DNA from: Caenibius sp. WL
GTDB lineage: Bacteria; Pseudomonadota; Alphaproteobacteria; Sphingomonadales; Sphingomonadaceae
Reading direction: 5' to 3'
Assembly: GCF_019803445.1 (NCBI RefSeq)
Contig: NZ_CP081844.1
Location: forward strand, 2,802,501-2,866,500
DNA: 64,000 nt
Position 1 is the stretch's first letter; each line of letters opens with the position of its first letter. Made by a program: the position numbers and the translations under genes. Under the pieces are notes generated by a model that did no database searches, was not told where the DNA came from, and saw only the letters and a list, made by a program, of their open reading frames with translations. Of this stretch, positions 27,188 to 36,130 are shown piece after piece.

Positions 27188-28029
27188 AGGAAGTTGTAGC
27201 CTATGTCGTGTCGTCACACGGCTACAGCGAGCGCCGGGCCTGTCAGGTGACGCGGCAACACCGTTCGACCCAGCGCAAGCCCAGCACGCGAGATCCGCAC
27301 ACCGCGCTACGCCAGCGCATGCACGAGATTGTCGCCACGCGGATCCGCTACGGCTATCGACGCGTGCATGTCATGCTCAGGCGTGAAGGCTGGCAGGTTG
27401 GTCGCAACGTCGTCTATCGGCTCTACCGCGAAGAGGGCCTGACGCTGCGAACGAAGCGGCCGCGTCGGCGCAAGATGGTCGTGCACCGGCAGGCACGATG
27501 CCAGCCCCAACGTCCCAACGAGGCGTGGAGCCTGGACTTTGTCCATGACCAGTTGAGCAATGGCCAGAAGTTCCGGATGCTGACGGTGGTTGATGTGTTC
27601 AGCCGTGAGGCGCTGGCAATCGAGGTGGGCCAGCGGCTGCGCGGTGAGCATGTCGTCGAGGTCCTCAACCGCCTGACGTATCAGCGCGGTGCGCCGAAAT
27701 ACCTGTTTGCGGACAATGGCGCTGAGTTTACCGGTCATCTCGTCGATCTATGGGCGTATCATCATGGCGTTCGGATCGACTTCAGCCGTCCCGGCAAGCC
27801 GACGGACAATGCGCATATCGAGACGTTCAACGGGTCGCTGCGCGACGAATGTCTCAACGTTCACTGGTTCGCCTCGCTGGCCGAGGCAAAGCGGCTGATC
27901 GAGGCTTGGAGGAGGGACTACAACGTTAGTCGTCCTCACATGGCCCTTTGCAATTTGACGCCGGCGGAATACCTTGCCGGATCAGGATATTGCCTGGCCC
28001 CGATCGGGGCCAGGCAAGCCGGAAACTAA
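27184..28029 (+). CDS. IS3-family transposase OrfB (integrase core)
   Basis: 281 residues with an HTH_21 N-terminal region (RIRYGYRRVHVMLRREGW) and the DDE core: D in WSLDFVHDQL, D in FADNGAEF, E in NAHIETFNGSLRDECLN. The length and the ending RPHMALCNLTPAEYLAGSGY are normal for the IS407-like group, and the frame is intact, so transposition competence is plausible. Confidence 0.92.
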   Translation: MKEVVAYVVSSHGYSERRACQVTRQHRSTQRKPSTRDPHTALRQRMHEIVATRIRYGYRRVHVMLRREGWQVGRNVVYRLYREEGLTLRTKRPRRRKMVVHRQARCQPQRPNEAWSLDFVHDQLSNGQKFRMLTVVDVFSREALAIEVGQRLRGEHVVEVLNRLTYQRGAPKYLFADNGAEFTGHLVDLWAYHHGVRIDFSRPGKPTDNAHIETFNGSLRDECLNVHWFASLAEAKRLIEAWRRDYNVSRPHMALCNLTPAEYLAGSGYCLAPIGARQAGN

Positions 28030-28142
28030 CCATGGATCTGGACCATCAATCCCAAGCGCTTCAATGGGTTCACGACCTAACTCTGCAACCGGACCACTTT
28101 TGCCGTGTCACCTCAACCCCGCAAAGCCTCATCTTGTCAGCA

Positions 28143-28286
28143 GGTGCGTTTGCGTTGAAACTACCCAATGGAGAGAATGGTTTGCGAGGACGAGGCATCG
28201 CCCCGCCCTACGCATGCTCGCTCATTCGAACAATCGGTGCGTTTGCTTTGACGCCACCCACCGGTGCATTTGCTCTAACAGTGCCG
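28143..28286. repeat. Three degenerate IS6-end-like 24-mers and an IS6 remnant
   Basis: GGTGCGTTTGCGTTGAAACT... at 28143-28166, GGTGCGTTTGCTTTGACGCC... at 28236-28259 and GGTGCATTTGCTCTAACAGT... at 28263-28286 all resemble the inner part and tip of the IS6 right end (GGTGCAATCTTTCTGACAGC...). Between the first and second lies the usual IS6 stretch GGTTTGCGAGGACGAGGCAT. These are piled-up, decayed IS6 termini. Confidence 0.6.
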
Positions 28287-28299
28287 CTCGTCATCCAAT

Positions 28300-29019
28300 T
28301 CATTTAAGCCCGCCATCCGTATCCATCAGACGATCCCAAAAACGGAAATAGAGACCGAAATTGCGGCTATAAAAGCGATGATGAACCTCGTGATGCGTTG
28401 CCGATATTAGCCAGTTGCCAATTTTCCCGCGCACAAGGCTTTGCGGCAGAATTTCCCATCCGGCATGGTTGGCCGCTCCCATAAGCGTCATGATCGCCAA
28501 CACAGCCCCGACCACCGCGATGTGAAGGGGCAGAACGAACACGATAATTGGCACGAAGATGGCGCCGGTCACCGCTTCGAGGGGATGAAATGCCATCGCC
28601 GCCCAAGCGGTTGGCGGTCGGCTTTTGTGGTGCACAGCATGGACTAATTTAAACAGCCGCGGACGGTGCATCAGCCGATGGGTCCAGTAAAACCAGCTGT
28701 CATGGAAAAGCAGAACCAAGATGAGGGATAGCGGTATCCACCAAACATCTCTCGGCTGAAGTTCGGTGTAAATCTTCGTCCAGCCATGCGCATGCCAACC
28801 CCAAGCGGCGATCGCAGCGGGAACCGCGTAGATGAGTGAACTCACACTCGACCATGCCACTTCATGGCGCATCTGCCGGGACAACCCTTTGTGCAGGCCG
28901 GGACGGCGCTTCTCGCCAATCCAAACGAAAACACCGCTGACCACAAGATAGCGCACGAAAATGATCAATGTCATCGTTGAGCAGGCAGCCGCCAATCCAA
29001 GCCATGCCGCCGTTGCCAT
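28300..29019 (-). CDS. Fatty-acid-hydroxylase-superfamily enzyme, candidate carotenoid 2,2'-hydroxylase (CrtG-like)
   Basis: 239 residues, membrane-embedded di-iron enzyme of the sterol desaturase/fatty acid hydroxylase superfamily. The histidine boxes are HDSWFYWTHRLMH, HAVHHKS and HHEVHHRFYSRNFG. Hydrophobic helices lie before and between them. The ATG overlaps the stop of the IspH/prenyl synthase gene (TGATG), so it belongs to the carotenoid operon. CrtG, which hydroxylates carbon 2 of the beta-ionone ring in Brevundimonas and sphingomonads, is to my knowledge of this superfamily; the context therefore favours CrtG, but a direct comparison could not be made. Confidence 0.7.
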   Translation of the reverse strand: MATAAWLGLAAACSTMTLIIFVRYLVVSGVFVWIGEKRRPGLHKGLSRQMRHEVAWSSVSSLIYAVPAAIAAWGWHAHGWTKIYTELQPRDVWWIPLSLILVLLFHDSWFYWTHRLMHRPRLFKLVHAVHHKSRPPTAWAAMAFHPLEAVTGAIFVPIIVFVLPLHIAVVGAVLAIMTLMGAANHAGWEILPQSLVRGKIGNWLISATHHEVHHRFYSRNFGLYFRFWDRLMDTDGGLK

Positions 29020-30893
29020 CAGTGTACTCGGCTGACAGCGAACCGCGTCAAATCTCGAAGTGAGGAAGCTTTGGATCCGAAATCTTCCAACGCATCGTGG
29101 CAGGCATTTTCCAGTTTGCGCGCTTGTTCCTGCGCCCCTTGAAACCCCAGCAAGGACGTGACGCTACGGCGCCCCGATACGGCATCCTTGCCCACGGCTT
29201 TTCCTAGCACCGCGGCATCTCCGCGCTCATCCAGCATGTCGTCGCGAATCTGGAACACGAGGCCAAGATTTTCCGCAAATCGTTTCAGCGTTGCCCGATC
29301 CGCGCCACTGCTGTTCCCAAGCATTGCGCCGCCCTCCACCGCGAAACGGATAAGAGCGCCCGTTTTGCGTGCTTCGCACTGGAAAACATCTTCTTTGGTA
29401 GGGTTTTGAGGGGGATAGAGGTCCATCATCTGGCCGCCCGCCAAGCCGTCCTGGCCAAGAGCTTGCGCCAAAGCGAGGACGAGATTGGCGCGCACGTCCG
29501 CGCTGGGATGCGTGTCCTTTCCAGCGAGAATTTCAAACGCCAGCGCGAGCAGAGCGTCACCGGCAAGGATGGCGGTTGCCTCGTCGAACTTCCGGTGCAG
29601 CGCCAGTTTCCCCCGGCGCAAATCATCATCATCCATGCAAGGCAGATCATCGTGCACGAGGGATTGGGCGTGCACGCATTCGATGGCTGCCGCCACCCGG
29701 ATTGCGTGCTGATAAGCGCCACCGACAAGCTCGCTGACAGCGACGACCAGCGACGAACGAAAGCGTTTCCCGCCCCCCATCGCCGCATAACGCATGGCAT
29801 CGGCAAGCTGATGGTTCCGCCCCTCGTCCCGCCCAATTGCGCGATTGATCTCTTGCTCCACATCGTTACGGACCTGCGATATCCGCTGGTCGAACTCTAC
29901 CGGGAACTGCGCGGCGTCCAATCCAGCCAGCGCGACGGGGCGGAAGCGGACCTGCTCACCGCGTCCGGCGCGCGTCTCTATCGCATAGCCCCAAGCTTCC
30001 AGTCGGTCGCACACGTCCTTAACGGCGTGGTCGGGCGTGGACGCGGCGGCGGTGATGCCAATTGTGTTGGCCGCGCGAAGTATCGCTTCCTCTGGCAGGG
30101 TCGCTGCATCCTGCACAAGCATGGCCTGCGCGCAGCCTGCATCGCGCGCAACCTCCACCAGACGGCGTGCGTTGGATGACGTTGGGTCACCAATTACCAG
30201 CACCAGATCGCATTCGCTTGCGAAGCTCGCCAAAGCCTCCTGCCGGTTCGTGGTGGCGTAGCAAATATCGCTCGACCGAGGGCCAGCAACGTCAGCGAAA
30301 CGCGTATGGATTGCTGCGATCAAACCGGCGGCATCGCGAACGGAAAAGGTTGTCTGAACCGCGTAAGCCACGGCTGTGTTGGATGGCAGTTCCAGCGCCT
30401 CCAGATCATCGCATGTCGAAATGACGGAAATCGCCCCTTGTGGCACCTGGCCGAGCGTTCCGACAATTTCGGGATGACCAATATGGCCGATCAGCAGGAT
30501 GTGCCGCCCCGAATTGTACCAATTTTCCACTTCATGGTGGACTTTGGCCACCAAGGGGCAAATGGCATCCGCAATCCGCAAGTTGCGGACCTGCCCTCTC
30601 GTTTTGACGGCACGCGCGCTCCCATGGGCGGAGAGAATTACGATCGCGCCGTCTGGAACCTCGTCCAACTCCTGGACGAAAATCGCCCCCTTGGCTTCCA
30701 GATCGCGCACTACATGGGCGTTGTGAACAATGGCGCGGCGCACATAGACGGGGGCACCGAATTTCGTCAGGGCGGTTTCAACCGCATCGATCGCTCGCAC
30801 AACACCCGCGCAAAATCCGCGCGGCGTTGCGAGAATTACGCGCCGCGCCCCAGCGGCAACTCGGTTAGCAATTTGTCGTCGCCCAGCTTCCAT
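29019..30893 (-). CDS. ispH/crtE: IspH-prenyl diphosphate synthase fusion protein
   Basis: 624 residues in one uninterrupted frame. Residues about 17-325 are an IspH (HMBPP reductase) domain with all three Fe-S cysteines, C28 (PRGFCAGVVRAI), C112 (DAICPLV) and C211 (DICYATTNRQ), plus H57, H90, E142 (GHPEIVGTLGQ), T181/T182 and the SSN at 239-241. Residues about 335-624 are an IspA/CrtE-like synthase: GGGKRFRSS at 373, first Asp-rich motif D415-D421 (HDDLPCMD), second D551-D555 (RDDMLD). Both halves look catalytically complete. The protein would make IPP/DMAPP and then condense them to GGPP for CrtB. Residue -5 to the first motif is Q410, so chain length is not certain. The operon continues into the CrtG-like gene. 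Confidence 0.9.
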   Translation of the reverse strand: MEAGRRQIANRVAAGARRVILATPRGFCAGVVRAIDAVETALTKFGAPVYVRRAIVHNAHVVRDLEAKGAIFVQELDEVPDGAIVILSAHGSARAVKTRGQVRNLRIADAICPLVAKVHHEVENWYNSGRHILLIGHIGHPEIVGTLGQVPQGAISVISTCDDLEALELPSNTAVAYAVQTTFSVRDAAGLIAAIHTRFADVAGPRSSDICYATTNRQEALASFASECDLVLVIGDPTSSNARRLVEVARDAGCAQAMLVQDAATLPEEAILRAANTIGITAAASTPDHAVKDVCDRLEAWGYAIETRAGRGEQVRFRPVALAGLDAAQFPVEFDQRISQVRNDVEQEINRAIGRDEGRNHQLADAMRYAAMGGGKRFRSSLVVAVSELVGGAYQHAIRVAAAIECVHAQSLVHDDLPCMDDDDLRRGKLALHRKFDEATAILAGDALLALAFEILAGKDTHPSADVRANLVLALAQALGQDGLAGGQMMDLYPPQNPTKEDVFQCEARKTGALIRFAVEGGAMLGNSSGADRATLKRFAENLGLVFQIRDDMLDERGDAAVLGKAVGKDAVSGRRSVTSLLGFQGAQEQARKLENACHDALEDFGSKASSLRDLTRFAVSRVH

Positions 30894-30994
30894 CGCGATT
30901 GTCTCGCTTCAACAGTGCCGCATATTCGCCGCGACAGATAGAAAACATTAACGTAGAATCCCGATGTAAAGTTGCAGCAAAATGGAACATTGTC

Positions 30995-32467
30995 ATGCGA
31001 AAAGCGTCGAGTGCCATTGTGATCGGCGCGGGCTTCGGTGGGTTGGCGCTGGCAATCCGTTTGCAGAGCGCGGGTATCACAACAACGATTTTCGAAGCGC
31101 GCGATAAGCCCGGCGGGCGCGCCTATGTGTGGAACCGGGATGGCTATACTTTTGACGCTGGGCCAACGGTGATCACCGATCCAGCGTGTTTGAAAGAATT
31201 ATGGGCGCTATCAGGGGATCGCTTAGAGCGGGATGTCGATTTGCTCCCCATCACGCCCTTTTACCGTCTAATCTGGAATGACGGGGTTCGCTTTGACTAT
31301 TCCAACGATGATGCGGCGCTGAACGCGGAAATCGCCAAGCTCAATCCGGGTGATGTCGACGGCTATGCCCGGTTTCTGGACTATTCATACGGGGTCTACG
31401 AACAGGGCTATCTCAAGCTGGGATCGGTGCCCTTCCTCGACTTCGCTCAGATGCTGAAGGCAGCGCCCGCATTGGCGCGTTATCAGGCGTGGCGTTCAGT
31501 CTATTCCGTGGTCGCGAGTTATGTGCAGGACGAACATCTGCGCCAGGCGCTGTCCTTTCACACGCTGCTGGTCGGCGGCAACCCGATGCGGACGAGCAGC
31601 ATCTACGCGCTCATCCACCAATTGGAGAAACTGGGCGGCGTTTGGTACGCAAAGGGCGGCACCAATGCCCTCGTTCAGGGGCTGGTGGCGTTGTTCATCC
31701 GGCTGGGGGGTACGTTGAAGCTTAGTGAAAAAGTCTCCCGCATTGATCACGCCAATGGCAGGGTGACAGGCGTTACGCTGGAGTCGGGAACAGCGCATGA
31801 GGCCGATCTCGTCGCGAGCAACGGTGATTTGGTTCACAGCTATGGCCTGCTCACCAATTCCGATTACGCGCGCAAAAGACTACGTTCCTTATCGCGCAAG
31901 CGCTTTTCGCCCAGCCTTTTCCTGGTGCATTTTGGCTTGAAAGGAAGCTTTCCCGATATCGCGCATCATTCCATTCTGTTTTCCGATCGCTACGCCACGC
32001 TGCTCGACGATATTTATGACAAAGGCGCACTCGCACCCGATCCCTCGATCTATCTTCACCACCCCAGCGCGACGGATCCGGGGATGGCGCCCCCCGGTTG
32101 CTCCACGTTTTACGCGCTTGCTCCAGTCCCTCATCTTGGGCGGGCTGCGGTCGATTGGGCGGCGGAAGGGCCGCGCTATGAACGCATCGTGCTCGATCGC
32201 GTGCGCGACACTCTCATTCCCGATATCTATGAAAGGCTCGATACCAGCTTTCATTACACGCCCGAAGATTTCCGCGATGATCTCGGCGCTCATATGGGCT
32301 CCGCGTTCAGCTTGGAGCCAGTGCTCACGCAGAGCGCGTGGTTTCGCGGCCATAATCGCGACGACAAATTCGAGAACCTCTACTTCGTTGGAGCCGGTAC
32401 GCATCCCGGCGCCGGCATTCCCGGGGTGATTGGCAGCGCCAAGGCGACGGCCAGCCTTATCGTTTAA
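30995..32467 (+). CDS. crtI: Phytoene desaturase
   Basis: 490 residues with the N-terminal FAD dinucleotide fold (IVIGAGFGGLALAIRL, residues 8-23), the FEARDKPGGRAYVW segment, and the C-terminal carotenoid desaturase signature (LYFVGAGTHPGAGIPGVIGS). It converts phytoene to lycopene in four desaturations at the membrane. ATG 30995 fits the FAD fold start; an upstream in-frame ATG at 30899 would add a poor 32-residue leader. It is divergent from the IspH/prenyl synthase gene and 30 nt upstream of crtZ. Confidence 0.95.
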   Translation: MRKASSAIVIGAGFGGLALAIRLQSAGITTTIFEARDKPGGRAYVWNRDGYTFDAGPTVITDPACLKELWALSGDRLERDVDLLPITPFYRLIWNDGVRFDYSNDDAALNAEIAKLNPGDVDGYARFLDYSYGVYEQGYLKLGSVPFLDFAQMLKAAPALARYQAWRSVYSVVASYVQDEHLRQALSFHTLLVGGNPMRTSSIYALIHQLEKLGGVWYAKGGTNALVQGLVALFIRLGGTLKLSEKVSRIDHANGRVTGVTLESGTAHEADLVASNGDLVHSYGLLTNSDYARKRLRSLSRKRFSPSLFLVHFGLKGSFPDIAHHSILFSDRYATLLDDIYDKGALAPDPSIYLHHPSATDPGMAPPGCSTFYALAPVPHLGRAAVDWAAEGPRYERIVLDRVRDTLIPDIYERLDTSFHYTPEDFRDDLGAHMGSAFSLEPVLTQSAWFRGHNRDDKFENLYFVGAGTHPGAGIPGVIGSAKATASLIV

Positions 32468-32497
32468 CATGGCGCCCTTGTGCGGTATGGTTCGGAT

Positions 32498-32998
32498 ATG
32501 TCTTGGTTCGCCATCCTCTGCATTTTCGTTATCACAGTCGTTGGGATGGAAGGGTTTGCCTACGCCATGCACCGCTGGGTCATGCATGGGCCGGGATGGT
32601 TCCTTCACGCCAGCCACCATCGCCCCCGCAGGGGAATGATGGAATGGAATGACCTCTATGCAGCCATTTTTGCCCTGCCTTCCATCCTGCTGATTTGGCT
32701 GGGCGTGCAGGAAGAATGGGGCAGCGTCTATACCACCGTGGGAGTGGGAATAGCGGCCTATGGCGCCATCTATTTCGGTTTTCACGACTGGATCGTGCAC
32801 CGCCGCCTGCCGCATCGGATCGTTCCGCATAGCCGCTATTTCAAGCGGATCGTACAAGCCCACCGGTTGCATCACGCTGTCTCAACCAAGCAGGGGACGG
32901 TGAGCTTCGGTTTCCTTTGGGCGCCCAAGGTGGCGGATTTGCGTGATCAACTCCGCCGATTGGGGAGCGTCCGATCATCCGAAGTTGATCAGGATTAG
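32498..32998 (+). CDS. crtZ: Beta-carotene 3-hydroxylase
   Basis: 166 residues from ATG 32498 (GTG 32480 is a possible earlier start). The di-iron histidine clusters are complete: HRWVMHG, HASHHRPRR, FHDWIVHRRLPH and HRLHHAVSTK. The enzyme adds hydroxyls at C-3 and C-3' of beta-ionone rings, giving zeaxanthin. It follows crtI on the same strand and converges on crtB with a 4-nt overlap of the ends. Confidence 0.95.
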   Translation: MSWFAILCIFVITVVGMEGFAYAMHRWVMHGPGWFLHASHHRPRRGMMEWNDLYAAIFALPSILLIWLGVQEEWGSVYTTVGVGIAAYGAIYFGFHDWIVHRRLPHRIVPHSRYFKRIVQAHRLHHAVSTKQGTVSFGFLWAPKVADLRDQLRRLGSVRSSEVDQD

Positions 32999-33918
32999 CG
33001 GGGGCGCTGGAACAGCCCCTCGCGCGATTGCGGGGCATTGCCAAAAACGCCGCGGCCAAGCGCGACGGCCAGTTGTGAGAACTTCTCAGCCGCGCGTGTC
33101 GAAACCCGCTGATCCCAAGCCTTCGACCCCAATCGCACGACTTTTTGTCCGATTGCGCCATAAACCCCGTCCGCCATCAACACGGCCAGACGCGAGCGGA
33201 AGGGCAGCTTCAGGGCCCCAATCCGGGCTGACCGATGGTAGGGCTGCGAGATGCCAATAAGCCTCGCCGCGAGCACCGCCACTATCTCGCGATTTTCCGG
33301 TTCGCTGATTGCTGCTAAATCGAGGCTGTGTTCGCGCAGCCATTCGTCAGGCAAATAATACCGCCCCACTTGCGCATCGGGAATTATGTCGCGGGCAATA
33401 TTGGACAGTTGGAAGGCAATTCCCAGGTCACAAGCCCGGTCCAGCGTATCCTCATCGCCTGGCGGAACCCCCATCACGATGGCCATCATGCAACCAACGC
33501 TGCCTGCCACATGGTAGCAATATTGCAGCAAATCCTGCTCGCTTGCTGCACGCCATTGGGAGGCGTCTAGCGCAAACCCAGCCAGATGATCCTCTATCAA
33601 ACCCCGACTGACATTCGTCTCGCGCACGACATGGCGCAGCGCTTCAAACGGTGGTGGAACAGCCTCGTCGCTGTCGAGCGCGCGTGCCGTCATCTCCTGC
33701 AGGAAGGCGTGGGCGCGGTCAGGATCAGCGTTGTTGCCTGCGTCATGGCCAAGGGTCTGCCCATCGGTTAGATCGTCCGCAGCTCGGCACCAGGCGTAAA
33801 GCATCCAGCACCGCTCTCGCACATCGGGAGCAAACAACGCGCTCGCTGCGGCAAAACTTTGCGAACCCACGCTGATCGTTTCCTTGGAAAACCGTACAAT
33901 CTCGGCGCGCGAGCTCAT
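32995..33918 (-). CDS. crtB: Phytoene synthase
   Basis: 307 residues of the squalene/phytoene synthase family. The two Asp-rich motifs are DDLTD (in WCRAADDLTD) and DIIPD (in LSNIARDIIPDAQVGRYYLP), and the middle signature YCYHVAGSVGCMM is clear. It condenses two GGPP to phytoene, drawing on the GGPP made by the fusion enzyme. Its ATG overlaps the crtY stop (ATGA), so crtY and crtB are coupled. Confidence 0.95.
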   Translation of the reverse strand: MSSRAEIVRFSKETISVGSQSFAAASALFAPDVRERCWMLYAWCRAADDLTDGQTLGHDAGNNADPDRAHAFLQEMTARALDSDEAVPPPFEALRHVVRETNVSRGLIEDHLAGFALDASQWRAASEQDLLQYCYHVAGSVGCMMAIVMGVPPGDEDTLDRACDLGIAFQLSNIARDIIPDAQVGRYYLPDEWLREHSLDLAAISEPENREIVAVLAARLIGISQPYHRSARIGALKLPFRSRLAVLMADGVYGAIGQKVVRLGSKAWDQRVSTRAAEKFSQLAVALGRGVFGNAPQSREGLFQRPR

Positions 33919-35069
33919 GGGCGGACCATGGCCTTGAGGGCAGCCGACATCACGACCGGCGGTTTGCCGGTCAGAATTCGAGCCTTGTCCAGAGCCGTAA
34001 GCGTTCCGGCGTAAAAACGGGCGATTGTCGATCGTGGTAAGCGATAGAAATGCTCAAAAATGCGATACCGCTCCTCATCCCCGGCAGCGTAGAACATCAT
34101 CCGGTTGAGCGCACGATAGAAGCGCATGTTGTGCCAGTGACGAAGGAAGCGGGAGCGGGTCCATTGCGCAAGGGCCGGGCCATCATATTCGCCCCCCAAT
34201 CGCGCAAATTCTTGCGCCATCTGCAAAGCCAGTCCTATGGAATAGCCGGTGGTCGCGTGAAAAAAACCGCCAGTCAGGCCCAATCGGGCAATGGGATCAT
34301 CCTTCGGCCAGAAAAGATCGGGTTTTCCTGATATGACGATGGGAAGCACGCCGCTTTCCCGCCGCAGTTCTTTGCCATCAAGCCCAGCCTCCTCCGCAAT
34401 GGCGTGCGCCCGCGCGACGACCTCGTTTTCATCGAGAGTAGGGTCGAGGGTGTAATAGGTGTCCTCCACCAGTACCCGTTGCGGTGCGAGGGGCAGGATA
34501 TAGGCAAACCGATAGCCACCGATCTGATCAACCGTGGCGTCCATAACGATCGCGCATTCGGGGTCCGGCGAGGTGGATGCCAGCTCGACGCCGACAAACT
34601 TCTGCCACCCCAGCGTAAGACCCGGCATTGGGCCTTGCGGACCACGCGCATCGATTACCGCGCGCGCCAGCAGCGTTTCGCCACCCTCCAGTTCCACGCT
34701 GTCGCCCGTCAAGTTGGCGACCTTGGCACCCGTTCTCCATTTGCCGGGCGGGAGATGCATGCGGATCACACGGTCGAGCGCCGCCGACTGTACGGTGTTA
34801 TAGGGAATATCGATCCGCCGCTCCCGCCCCGGAAAATGAACCCGGTGGGTTGGCCATGTCCGCGGCCGGAGCAATTGAACCATCTCCACCGAACCAGGCG
34901 GCACATCGCTGGAGAAGAAAGACCAGGTGTGATCGCCTCCAAAAGTTGGCCCGCTCTCAAGCAGAAGGATCGGCACTTCAGGCCGTGAATGATGCAGTGC
35001 CAAGGCGGCTAACGATCCACCCAGGCCACCCCCTACAATGACAATCGGATCAGGACAGCCCATGCTCAA
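33915..35069 (-). CDS. crtY: Lycopene beta-cyclase
   Basis: 384 residues, flavin-binding CrtY type: N-terminal IVIVGGGLGGSLAALAL (residues 9-25), the GGDHTWSFF motif, GWQKFVGVELA, and FFHATTGYSIGLAL near residue 270. It closes both ends of lycopene to beta-carotene. First gene of the crtY-crtB unit, with 93 nt to the divergent DUF2141 gene. Confidence 0.95.
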   Translation of the reverse strand: MSMGCPDPIVIVGGGLGGSLAALALHHSRPEVPILLLESGPTFGGDHTWSFFSSDVPPGSVEMVQLLRPRTWPTHRVHFPGRERRIDIPYNTVQSAALDRVIRMHLPPGKWRTGAKVANLTGDSVELEGGETLLARAVIDARGPQGPMPGLTLGWQKFVGVELASTSPDPECAIVMDATVDQIGGYRFAYILPLAPQRVLVEDTYYTLDPTLDENEVVARAHAIAEEAGLDGKELRRESGVLPIVISGKPDLFWPKDDPIARLGLTGGFFHATTGYSIGLALQMAQEFARLGGEYDGPALAQWTRSRFLRHWHNMRFYRALNRMMFYAAGDEERYRIFEHFYRLPRSTIARFYAGTLTALDKARILTGKPPVVMSAALKAMVRP

Positions 35070-35162
35070 ATCGTAGCAGACGCGATTGATGAGGCAAGCT
35101 CGGCAGGAGGACGCGCGAGGAAAGCTGGCGTGCCGGAATAGGCTCGTGTACGATCACAACCT

Positions 35163-35606
35163 ATGGTTCACCGTTTTGCCGCAGTTATTGCGCTTGTGTT
35201 TAGCCTTGGCTCCATCGCGGCCGACGCGAATGAGTCCAATCTTCAGATTGATCTGAATGTGGTCAACGTCGCATCCAGTAAGGGATTAATCCGGGTTGCG
35301 GTATGCCCGCGTGGCTCCGGCTTCCCGGAATGCACTGGTCCGGGCGCGCGGACCTATTCCTTCAATGCGGCAAAAGGGACCACTCCGGCGGTTATAATGC
35401 TCAGCGAGCCTGGCGATTACGCCATCAGCGTGTTTCACGATAGGAATTCGAATAACCAGCTCGATACATTCGCCGGCATCCCCAAAGAGGGTTATGGGTT
35501 TTCAAAAAATCCAGGATTTAAACCCCGAGCCCCACGCTTTGAGGAAGCGCAAGTTAACTTAACGCGTAATGCAAACCTCGAAATACGACTTCAATACATT
35601 TTCTAG
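35163..35606 (+). CDS. DUF2141 secreted protein
   Basis: 147 residues with a signal peptide and a single DUF2141 domain: GLIRVAVCPRGSGFP, then GDYAISVFHDRNSNNQLDTF, GIPKEGYGFSKNPG and the terminal strand ANLEIRLQYIF. The family is periplasmic with no assigned activity; it is frequent next to carotenoid genes in sphingomonads, which this location repeats. Divergent from crtY. Confidence 0.85.
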   Translation: MVHRFAAVIALVFSLGSIAADANESNLQIDLNVVNVASSKGLIRVAVCPRGSGFPECTGPGARTYSFNAAKGTTPAVIMLSEPGDYAISVFHDRNSNNQLDTFAGIPKEGYGFSKNPGFKPRAPRFEEAQVNLTRNANLEIRLQYIF

Positions 35607-35664
35607 GGTCAGGACTTCTGTGGTCGCCGCCCGTGATGCAAGAGGGTTCTGACCTTCTGAAGTC

Positions 35665-36130
35665 TGAATAGCCCCTAGTTTTCTAGACGCCTTCTGCTTT
35701 CAAAATCTGTTGCCGTTCGAACTGGGCGATCCGGCTATTTTACGCTTGGAAGGAGCGAAGAATGGCACGGAAGAACTACACTGCGGAGCAGATCATCGGG
35801 ATGCTTCGCAAGGCCGAGGTCCGGCTTTCGCAGGGAGAGAAGACCGGATCGCTATGCAGTGGTCTGGGAATATCGGAGCAGAGTTATTACCGCTGGCGAC
35901 GTGAGTATGGCGGGCTGAAGGTGTGGTCCACCGGCGCATATCCGGTCGGACAATGGCGCGGAGTTTACGGCCACCGCGGTGCGAGAATGGCTTGGTCGGA
36001 TCGGCGTGAAGACACTCTACATAGAGCCGGGATCCCCTTGGGAGAATGGCTACAATGAGAGCTTTAACGGGAAGCTTCGCGATGAACTTCTCAATGGGGA
36101 GAACTTCTACACGATGCGCGAGGCTGCTCT
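35665..36130 (+). mobile_element. IS3 remnant with internal deletion
   Basis: The left end TGAATAGCCCC is at 35665. OrfA starts at 35762 (MARKNYTAEQIIGMLRKAEV) and reads to [13 protein letters not shown], then jumps to the end of the OrfB core: in other frames [41 protein letters not shown] are readable. Some 700 bp between are missing, and the 3' end is cut at about 36130. The next 100 bp are not recognised. Confidence 0.75.

Larger units (their letters stand above)
26853..28079 (+). mobile_element. IS3-family element flanked by 15-nt direct repeats
   Basis: A complete orfA/orfB pair lies between two copies of TGGGTTCACGACCTA (26853-26867 and 28065-28079). Whether these repeats are part of the element or of the target is unclear, because IS3 elements normally make 3-5 bp duplications, so the stated limits are approximate. 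Confidence 0.6.

Noticed and set aside
32990-33000. Bidirectional terminator between crtZ and crtB
   Set aside because: The two genes overlap by 4 nt and no hairpin with a T-tract is visible in the overlap.
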